Position numbers and translations under genes: made by a program. Below the pieces are notes generated by a model. That model saw only the letters and a list, made by a program, of their open reading frames with translations. It was not told where the DNA came from and searched no databases. From NCBI RefSeq assembly GCF_035222275.1, contig NC_085885.1, positions 3,100,001 through 3,164,000 on the forward strand: a DNA stretch of 64,000 bases, written 5' to 3'. Positions 56,260 through 64,000 of the stretch are shown here, piece after piece (within the stretch, counting starts at the first letter, position 1; each line of letters starts with the position of its first letter). The DNA comes from Podospora bellae-mahoneyi (Eukaryota > Ascomycota > Sordariomycetes > Sordariales > Podosporaceae).

Positions 56260-58183
56260 CTACAAAGTGTACTTGAACAAAGGACTCTTGTCCCCCATCT
56301 CAGTAAGCGCCACATCTCCATGCTTGTCAACAACCCCATCTGGCCCACCGTTCTCGGCAACATACCGCTCGCGCTTCTTGTTGATAGCCCGAAGAATGAA
56401 GAACATGGCGATAGCAGCGAGCATTGCGAGGCCAATGAAGAGAAGTGAGATGCCATAACCCAAACGATAATGCGGCTTCTCTCTTGCGAGATAGATGTTC
56501 GACCCAATAAGTCCACCAGTGTTGCCGAGGGCTGTTAGGAAAGAAAATCAGGGTTAGCTACTACTGTGCCCTCAAAAGATCCAAAATGGGTGTCTTCAGC
56601 TTACAGATTTGCAGAGACATGGCGATGGCCCGCTTGTATGGTCCGGCGAGGTTGTTGGCAAGCCATGAAATGACGCCGGGGAAGGCAGGGAAGAATCCAC
56701 AGCAGGCCAGAAAACACCCAGCATAGGTGACCTTGGCAAGACTGGCATTGTTGGAGGTGGTGATTGCGATGACGAAACCAGCAAGGGCTAGGACTAAAGA
56801 GCCCAGGATGAAGTAGCCGCGCCGCTTGAACTTGTCCGAGAAATGAGCAACGGCGATCGTGAGAATGCAGGCGGTCACATAGGGTGGGATGGTCATGAGC
56901 TGGGCTTGTCGCGCCGTGTATCCCTAGAAGCAGAACAAAAATAAACGCATTAGAAATCTTCCGGCATAGGTGGGCATGGAGCAAAACTTACAAGCGTCGA
57001 GATGATGGTCGGTAGGCCAAAGACAAGCCCGTAGGTGGACACAGAGATGCCCAAGTAGATGACGACGCTGAGGTACACCTGCCAGTCAAGGAACGCGTCC
57101 TTGATGTACTTGCGCTTGGACCCATCCTCCGTCGCTCCCATGCCAGACCTGTTGCCGTCATAGGCCAGCTTCACCTTGATATACCGCTTCTCCTCGTCTG
57201 TCAACCACGACACGGATTCCGGTCCATTGTAGATGGTGAAGAAGGCAGCTACACCGCCAACAACGGTGACAATGCCTTCGAGTATGAAGATCCACTGCCA
57301 GCCGCCAAGTCCGCCGATCCCGTCCATCAACGTGATGGCGTAGGCGAGCAAGCCGGAGAATGCGCCCCTAAATTGATATCGGTTAGAGACAATGCGAGAC
57401 CGCAGCGAGAGTGCTTGTTCTTATACTCACGCCAGAGATGCCGTGGCATAGAACAATGCCGTCCTGTACATGGCCTCGTGCCTTGTGTACCAGCTGGTGA
57501 TGTAGTATGCACAAGCCGGGAAGATGCCTGCTTCGGGGACTCCGAGGAAGAATCTCGCGGCAAGGAGCCCTTCGTAGTTGCGGACGATGCCCATCAAGGT
57601 CATCACAACTCCCCACGAGATGGTGATTGCGGGGACTGGGTACAAGAATCAGCCAGGAAATTCTCCAGGCCAGGAGACAACGGTAGGTACTCACTCCAAG
57701 TGCGGAAAGAGAGATACTTTAAGGCCATATTCGCTGGAACCTCAAAGATGATGTAGGACACAAAGAAGATCGTCAGAGCCACATTGTATTGCTCGCCGTT
57801 CATGTTGAGATCTTCTTCCAGACCCGCGAGTCTTGCATTGCCTATGTTTCCCCTTGGTGGAGTTTTAGCCAACCGTGATTCAGCAGTGCCTTGGAGGTTG
57901 ACATGGAAGGTAACTCACCGGTCCAGGTACGCGAGAAGGTACAGCACGGCAATCTGCAGAAGGGAAGGATATCAGCATCTTCCAGTGGGCGTGAATCACC
58001 TGGGCGCCAGTGGGATAAACTCACGATGGGAATAAGGCGCATGTCCATTTTGCGCATGAGCTTGTTGTACTTTTCCCCAGAAAATTCCTCGAACAAGGCA
58101 GCGACGTCAGGCGGGAGGCCATCCTCGTTGGAAGCCGGGGACGTCCGTTTTTCGTCCGTGTTTTTGCTCATAGTGTCCGACAT
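56260..58183 (-). CDS. MFS transporter, anion:cation symporter (Dal5/allantoate-permease-like)
   Basis: A 12-helix plasma-membrane carrier. Six exons are joined at introns near 57,918-58,025 (two small ones around the first helix), 57,645-57,695, 57,367-57,432, 56,923-56,990 and 56,534-56,606. The start is ATG 58183 (MSDTMSKNTDEKR). Family marks are FFVSYIIFEVPANMALKY, RFFLGVPEAGIFPACAYYIT and WQWIFILEGI, all typical of the ACS family (allantoate, nicotinate, pantothenate and vitamin carriers). The C-terminal tail is charged and cytosolic. Likely substrate: a small organic anion or nitrogen source. It lies next to two Zn2Cys6 regulators. Confidence 0.88.
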
Positions 58184-59337
58184 GATGGAAATAATAACAG
58201 TTCAAAATAAGGACCTGTGTGTATGACTTTTCCAGCGGACGGTATTCGGGCACTCAAAAGGTTGCCGTCGCTGTCTCGACCGAAGGTGAACCCATGATGT
58301 CCATCGCTCAAACCAAGGGGCAATAAGAGAGCTTTTATGCACCTGAATGTTCAAGCCCTGGTTCTAGCGGCATCGCTGTCCTGGACACCGCCCGCCTGGT
58401 TGTCCAATGCGTGGACATCCCCGTAACGTCAATGCAACTATGAATCCATCGCTCAAGCACCAGACGTTGATCGTCCCCACGGTGATAGCCAAATCCGGGG
58501 TAATGCGGGGGAATGCTAGGGAAGTTGTGGAGAACCTGGCAAGGAGCCACCGGAAATGTGCCAATTCCACCGGAAGCTGTGCTCTTCCGGCAGTCGGATC
58601 GGATCCATAAGGGAGAACAACGACGACTTGGAGACGGTATTGTGGAACAAATATCGACATCCTGTCTTAACAGCATTGGAAATGACGGCGTCGTGTCCTG
58701 GGCTACCATCCGCTGCACCACAGTCCAAATTTGCTTCCAATTCGGTGGTCTACCGTTCTTATCGGCTCGCACTCTGAGTGATGCCGACATCCTCACAGAC
58801 GTTATGCCAATGGCCGACTTTCAGTTCGACGACGGATATCGGCCCCGGAAATGCGAAGACTCTGGACATTGTTTGTCGACAGTATTAGGGTCGGTGGATA
58901 CAGCATAGCGCAAAGCCGACATCAGATTGAGTAGGCGACTTGCGGCTGAGCTCGTCAGTAGGCTTGGCATTGATGATATCTCAGGGGATGTCTGGCAACG
59001 GCTTGTGGGCCTATATGCGGTGAATAATGTAAGTCAGAGAAAGCTGTGATAGCGAACGCGTTGCTTGTGAACGGACCAACTCAGAAGATGCTCCCGCCGT
59101 TGAGCAAGATATGAGGAAGGGCCAAAGGATGGAAAAAAGGGGCTAACGGTGGCCCTGGTCAAGAGGGATACTCGGATATAGCGAGGTAGATAGTGCTGCA
59201 GGATTCTGGCAAGAAACACAGAATGACATATGACCTCCCCTCAAGACCACCAAGTCAGGATCATTTGGATGGCTGCTGTCATCATCGGTCATTAATTTTC
59301 AAGAGCACGCGTTTGCATTGAAAATCCACATTCTTAT
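58184..59337. promoter_or_regulatory. MFS upstream region and TF1 3' flank
   Basis: About 1.15 kb. It carries several CGG-centred sites, with ACCGGAAATG and TTCCACCGGAAGC close together at about 58,545-58,577. Open frames here (for example 58,513-58,908) show no domain. Confidence 0.45.
58564..58577 (+). promoter_or_regulatory. Candidate regulator-binding motif TTCCACCGGA, site 1
   Basis: ATTCCACCGGAAGC, about 0.38 kb upstream of the MFS start. The core TTCCACCGGA recurs twice between the two regulators. Confidence 0.35.
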
Positions 59338-61671
59338 CTACCACAGCATATTATCCCATATTGCCGCACTATCATCAGTGACGTCCAGCGAACCTTCAAT
59401 ACCCGCTTCCCTCACAGATTTGTCCCACATCGGAGATAGCAGAGGGTCAAGGGTTGGCAGTGTTGGTGGTGTCGGCGCAGCAGTATCTGAGGTGCCGCTG
59501 ATGGGTTCGTCTGCCGTCAGTTCAGAGAAACGAGACATGTTATCGCAACTTCTGACATCATCAAGTGTCCAGACGCAGACAGTATCCGGTGCGACGTTTA
59601 TGTCCAAAACAAGACCATCCTCGTCCTTGAATCCTTCCTGGGCGAGCTGATGCGGTTGCTTGAGTCGAATACCACTAGTCCGTTGGGCGCAGTTCAGGTT
59701 TGGAGTTTCCGATCCGGATGGGCCGGACGTCGTCCACTGTATGCTCGTAGGATCCGCCATTCCGGCGGCCCCGGTAGCCACAGACGAGTATATCCTGGCC
59801 ATGTGACCATCATTGCCCGGCGTTGGTTCAAAGCTGCGTGTATTTTGCATGTAGATCGGATCTAGGTATGCAGAAGAGCCGAAACACTCGCTGGGAAGGC
59901 AGTGGATCGAATCACGATCGACGAGCTCATTGTACAGCTCGGAAAGCGAGGTCGAACAACGGCGCGCGAGTTCTAAATTGTGCTCGAGTTCGCCTTGAGA
60001 GGCGGCGTTAAGCATTCGCGGCATGCAGATGGCGAGTATCAACTTTCTAAACAGCGTTCAACAGCGTGGTTCCTCGTTATTTGGATTTCTGGTGGTTTCT
60101 CACTGGTAGTATATTTGCAGAGCATTCCGGTGTACAAGGATACAAGACAGCACAGTGTCGTCGCCCGATGGGTCACTCGGACGCTGGAGAACTTCAAGCA
60201 AGTTCGATCTCCAGAAATCGAGGTCCACCAGTCCCGTCATCGAGCTGTCATTGTGGATTGTCAACCGAGTTTGGGCCCATGTTTCCAGGGCAGGTGACGA
60301 GTAGTTCTTCAGATTCTCTGAATGGGATGGGAACCCATCACCGATGCACATCACAAGCCGTATTAGTTGAAGAGAGAACATCGACAAGGTGGTTCTCTTT
60401 CCAAGTTCTTCGCCCGGAGAGAGCTCGCTTATGGCGCATCGCAGACCTACGTTGTAGTCCGCTAGCGTCAACAAAGGCACGTCGGACTGGTCGAGCTGGA
60501 GTCTAGGAGCACGCTGCTCCGAGAGGGCCAGCAGTCGATCCCGCAGGACAAAACTCCACCAACACCTCCTACGCAGGGTTTGTTGTCGCGCCGTCAGGTG
60601 CGCGTCCGGCTGGCGATGCAGGCACAAGTCGAATGCCAGGGAGAAGGCCAGGCCGGACCAGTGCCAACCATCTTTCTCCTCGCTCGAACCTCCTCGCCAA
60701 AACGACATGAGCAGTAGCGTCTGGAGCAAGACCATCTTGTCTCGCTCGGCATCGAGGGAGTATAACGCATGGACCCTGTCAAATGCGGCCCGGCGCGCGA
60801 CCCTGCGCGATGTGTATCCGGCTCTGCGTAAGACACTCAGGGGAGCGCAGGCTGTGGCGGCAAAGAGGACGGCTTGGAATAGGATCAAACTGATGCGGTA
60901 GCCATCAGTGTGATGAAAATGTTGGCTCTGTGGATCCCGATCCAAGTACGTCTCCCAGAATTCTTGTTCGTCGAGGAATGGCACGTGCGGATGGACGTAA
61001 TCGAAGTAGCATTTGAGTAGATCATCAAGGAGGTCTTTTTTGGGAAACGTAAAGCATCCTTTCCTTTGAAGAAGGGAAATGTCCTCGTTCGAGACATGGG
61101 ACAGGTCGCAATGGAGGTAGAACGGCAAATCCGGTATGGATGACGCAGGCTTGGGGGATGATGACGATACAGCCGGGGAATGAAGACGACCGAGATATCC
61201 ATTGAGAATGTTGTCGTCCAGTATGTTTACTGGTGATTGTCGATATGTGGGTGAATGATTCGAGGCGTTGCTCGAACTACCGCTGAGAGAAGATCCTGTG
61301 GCGACGGGTGCGTGTTGGGTGGCTTCATGTTGGCGTAGTTTGCGACCCCTGATCCCTCAGATGCTCATTAGAATCTAGACGATAAGGTTCATCAGGCTTA
61401 CCCACCTTCTATTCCGGACAATAGTGCAATCATCTTGGTCCAATTGGCAGTTGGTGCAAGGTGCTCCACGCTGATACACATCGCATCTGACTTTCCTCCG
61501 CCTACACTCGCGACAGGCTACTTTGGACCGCCTTCTGCTCGCTCGTTTTGGTTCTTCGCTGACTGGGCTGGACTCTTCGCTGCTGGCTACGGCAGCTTGC
61601 GAGGGTGTGTCAGGTTTTGGAGTAGCTTCGAAGCCCATGGCTGCGCAGCTGGAATGGGGAAAGGGCGGCAT
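59338..61671 (-). CDS. Zn2Cys6 transcription factor with fungal_trans domain (CTF1-like)
   Basis: DNA-binding regulator. Exon 1 (ATG 61671) carries a Ser/Pro-rich leader and the Zn2Cys6 cluster: CRECRRRKVRCD then CTNCQLDQDDC. An intron at about 61,336-61,394 (donor GTGGGT) leads to a basic linker (RKLRQHEATQH). The middle-homology domain begins with FPKKDLLDDLLKCYFDYVHP, followed by DRDPQSQHFHH, WHWSGLAFSLAFDLCLHRQP and RRRCWWSFVLRDRLLAL. A last intron near 60,030-60,100 gives the C-terminal exon with an acidic, Thr/Pro-rich end likely to be an activation domain. The overall pattern resembles cutinase-regulator CTF1-beta proteins. It probably controls the nearby transporter or genes elsewhere. 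Confidence 0.88.
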
Positions 61672-61818
61672 TGATTGAGGATTCCTGACAAAACTGCGGA
61701 ACAGGCCAAATCACATAAAAGCAAGCGCCCAGGTTACAATACCTACCTTACTGTTCTCTCTCAAAATAATTATCGCCCAGTCACCTGCAACTTGCAACAT
61801 GATGTCTTTGGTCAACGG

Positions 61819-61832
61819 GTTCCACCGGAAGC
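61819..61832 (+). promoter_or_regulatory. Candidate motif TTCCACCGGA, site 2
   Basis: GTTCCACCGGAAGC, sharing 13 of 14 bases with site 1. Confidence 0.35.
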
Positions 61833-61980
61833 GCCAGTCATCCGGCCAAGCGGCGCCAACTCCGCAGCTCAACACCTCCAAAATCCCCTGCAGGGAGGGG
61901 GGAATGCGGGGGACCTGCGCTAGACAATCAGCGTAAAGACCAAATGCCGAACAAGCATCCGATGTGCGTACATCTTGCCA

Positions 61981-61991
61981 TCCGGTGGAAT
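61981..61991 (-). promoter_or_regulatory. Candidate motif TTCCACCGGA, site 3
   Basis: ATTCCACCGGA on the minus strand, 32 bp before the start of the second regulator. Confidence 0.35.
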
Positions 61992-62022
61992 TTCCACTCC
62001 TCTTCATGCTTCCACAGTAAAG

Positions 62023-64000
62023 ATGAGCTCGATGTCTTCCGGTGGTGTGCCACTCAGCAGAGTCTCCACAGCCTGCGCGCGCTGCCGCCGGCAGAAGTTG
62101 AAGGTAAGCACCCGCGCATTGTTACCAGATGTCTGACATGAGGAGCAGAGGTTAATAACCATGTGTACATGTAGTGCGATGTCACCAAACCATGTACCAT
62201 GTGCGTCCGCTCCGGCGTGGAGTGCCAGCCTCGGCCGTTGCCTGAATCGACGCCAAGGCGGCGCAAGGCCAGCAGTGACGCTGGTAATGATGGGGACGGC
62301 ATCGCCAGGGTGGCCCGGAGGGCCCGAACTACCTCCTCCGGGCCGGAGACAGCGAGACTATCGATCGGTCCGGCCCAGACACCGCCGGAAGACGCTTCTC
62401 CCTTGACCCGACAGGTGGCCGGCTCGATTGAGACGCAGCAGTTCGGCGCCAACAGGTCAACGATATCTCTCGCCATGAACATGTATGAGAACTTTGGGAC
62501 GCACGCACCTACAAAGAGCTCAACTATTCCCGGGGATGCCGCATCAGGCTCGCCGAGCGGGCCAGTATGGGGATTGCAGACCATGCAAATGCCAGCTCCG
62601 TCGGTGATGGAGAAGTTGATAGACGCGTATTTTGAGAGGCTCCATTGGTTCATCTGGATCTTCCACAGACCGTCCTTCATGACCCAGGCGCGGGACATCA
62701 TAACGGCTCCAGCTTGGCGGCGGGAAGACATGAGCAAGATCCTAGTCACCCTGACTGTGGCCGCCCTCGGCCTGAAAAGCGCCATTCAGAACACGTCGCC
62801 GCAGGGCCTGCAGTTTCTCGCCTCAGTCTCGCCTGACCCGCAGCGGCTAGTAAACCAAATGATCGGAGAGGTTCGGTGGCATTTGCTGGACCTGCTCGAC
62901 GACAGCTGCATCGAGACTGTTCAGGTGACTGTGCTCCTGGGCGCATACTACATCTTCCATGGCTCGCCGAGCCTGGCGTGGGCAATGATTGGTATGTCGG
63001 TCAGGGCCTCCTACGCTCTGGCATTACATTGCGAGATGGACTCGGACGATGAGATCACCACGCAGATTCGCCGCCGGTGCTGGAACCACGTCACTGTTGC
63101 CGACACGTTTGCCTCACAAATTTATGGGAGACCGGCGTCGCTGGATCCAGCCTTCTCCGACTTGTTGCCGCTTGCGGGCATGGAGGATGATCCAGCCATT
63201 GATATTACCTCCGGTGAGCACGGAATTCAGAACGGGGTTGGCGGTGGTGCGGTTTCTGTTTTGACGTTTCACTGGCTCAAGTACAAAGTGTACGAGATCA
63301 TTAGAAAGACAATCTCCACCTTCAGGCTGCTGCAGTTAAACAGTCCCATGACGGCGGAGGACCTGCAATCCCTGATAGATGCCGTGCAACATGTCGATGC
63401 GCAGCTGGCTGAGTGGCGGAAAACGCTTCCACCACCCCTCGACAGCGGCAGCGTGCTGGGTGATCATAGTTCTCCAGGATTAACATTCCCGGGGCTCCTT
63501 GAGGACGACGGAAAGGATCACGCAGCATCTCCGCTCCAGCGTCTCAAACTGCAGGCATGGGTATTGCAAATCACCTACGATGCCGCCATCATACTCGCAC
63601 ATCGACCGCTACTAGAACACAGGCTGTCGTCCGAATACCGCCAAGGAATATCCAAGAGTTCGGTAGACTTCATATCCAGATCGTTCGATGTCTCGATCAA
63701 AGCGGCGCTCCGCATATCCCAGACACCAGTGATGCAGTTTGAGCACGAGTTCAGCCTGGCCTTCATATTCGTCCATCTCTTCACCGCTGGAGTCATACTT
63801 TGTATCCCCCCAACTAGCCACCCATACAGCAACACGGCCCACGAAGCGAAGGCCGGCGTGTTTAGGATCATCCGGGCAGCCAAGGCGCTCAGCGCACGCA
63901 GTCAAATCGCACGCCACGCCGAGCAGCTCCTCAGCGATCTCTTGAAACTTAGTCTGCACTGCGAAGTTGACATGGTCTTCAAAGACGATCGAAAAACGCA
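62023..64000 (+). CDS. Zn2Cys6 transcription factor, partial (runs off the window)
   Basis: Exon 1 is 62023-62103 (MSSMSSGGVPLSRVSTACAR) and a 71-nt intron (62104-62174) splits the zinc cluster. Joined, it is a canonical C-x2-C-R-R-x-K-x-K-C-D-x4-C-x2-C-x6-C: CARCRRQKLK before the intron, CDVTKPCTMCVRSGVEC after it. Exon 2 is open without a stop to the window end, about 608 codons. It has a basic/Ser linker, then a fungal_trans domain (MEKLIDAYFERLHWFIWIFH; LLGAYYIFHGSPSLAWAMIG; ASYALALHCE; IRRRCWNHVTVADTF; SQIYGRPASL). The minus-strand frames in this region are shadows. It is divergent from the other Zn2Cys6 regulator. The domain is intact as far as seen. Confidence 0.9.

Larger units (their letters stand above)
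61672..62022. promoter_or_regulatory. Divergent promoter of the two regulators
   Basis: 351 bp between two divergent start codons. It holds two copies of TTCCACCGGA: 61819-61832 (plus strand) and 61981-61991 (minus strand). Both regulators could bind and cross-regulate here. Confidence 0.45.

Noticed and set aside
62054-62785. 243-codon minus-strand frame
   Set aside because: It is antisense to the Zn2Cys6/fungal_trans gene on the plus strand, which has clear domain motifs.
1-64000. tRNA, rRNA, CRISPR arrays, bacterial operons or replication origins
   Set aside because: None was seen by eye; tRNA-like B-box strings such as GGTTCGAGTC at 3,090 lie inside exons and lack a cloverleaf context.

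Overview
The window is nuclear DNA of a filamentous ascomycete, most likely a Sordariomycete. The genes have short GT-AG introns (about 45-80 nt) and occur on both strands without operons. The gene content is typical of such fungi: HET and NACHT genes, Zn2Cys6 regulators, an LysM/GH18 chitinase, a lipoxygenase with an H-x4-H motif and C-terminal Ile, and an intradiol dioxygenase. Transposon relics carry stop codons and AT-rich decay, as expected from repeat-induced point mutation (RIP). Species and chromosome cannot be read from the sequence. Splice sites were assigned by eye from frame and GT/AG signals.

Layout. 0.9-3.5 kb: an unrecognised multi-intron gene. 4.3-6.7 kb: lipoxygenase. 7.8-8.9 kb: short-chain reductase. 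9.0-10.2 kb: a 1116-bp pogo/Fot1-type element with perfect 50-bp inverted repeats and a dead transposase. 10.3-14.6 kb: a large LysM-CBM18-GH18 chitinase. 15.2-30.5 kb: a fairly ordinary arm with a multi-pass membrane protein, a coiled-coil protein, an intradiol dioxygenase, an HSPA12-like Hsp70, two membrane-anchored proteins and a membrane-bound UDP-glycosyltransferase.

31.2-39.2 kb: a repeat-rich island of LTR-like and pogo relics. It encloses a divergent, intronless pair of secreted CAZymes, a CE15 glucuronoyl esterase and a GH2 hydrolase, which looks like a captured unit for attacking glucuronoxylan or lignin-carbohydrate linkages. 39.3-42.5 kb: a head-to-head pair of members of an uncharacterised F-box-like family, one dead and one intact. 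A third, broken member lies at 53 kb.

43.7-47.6 kb: a GPI-anchored Cys-rich protein and a secreted S41-like protease. 48.2-55.3 kb: an apparent allorecognition/regulated-cell-death island with a NACHT NTPase, a HET-domain protein, a decayed subtilisin-like protease and, beside it, a decayed gene resembling fungal gasdermin-like proteins. Protease-gasdermin neighbours of this kind are known in fungi (het-Q1/het-Q2 of Podospora). Here both partners appear broken.

56.3-64 kb: an MFS transporter of the allantoate/nicotinate-permease type, then two divergently transcribed Zn2Cys6 regulators. The second runs off the window end. The sequence TTCCACCGGA occurs upstream of the transporter and twice between the regulators, which suggests co-regulation.
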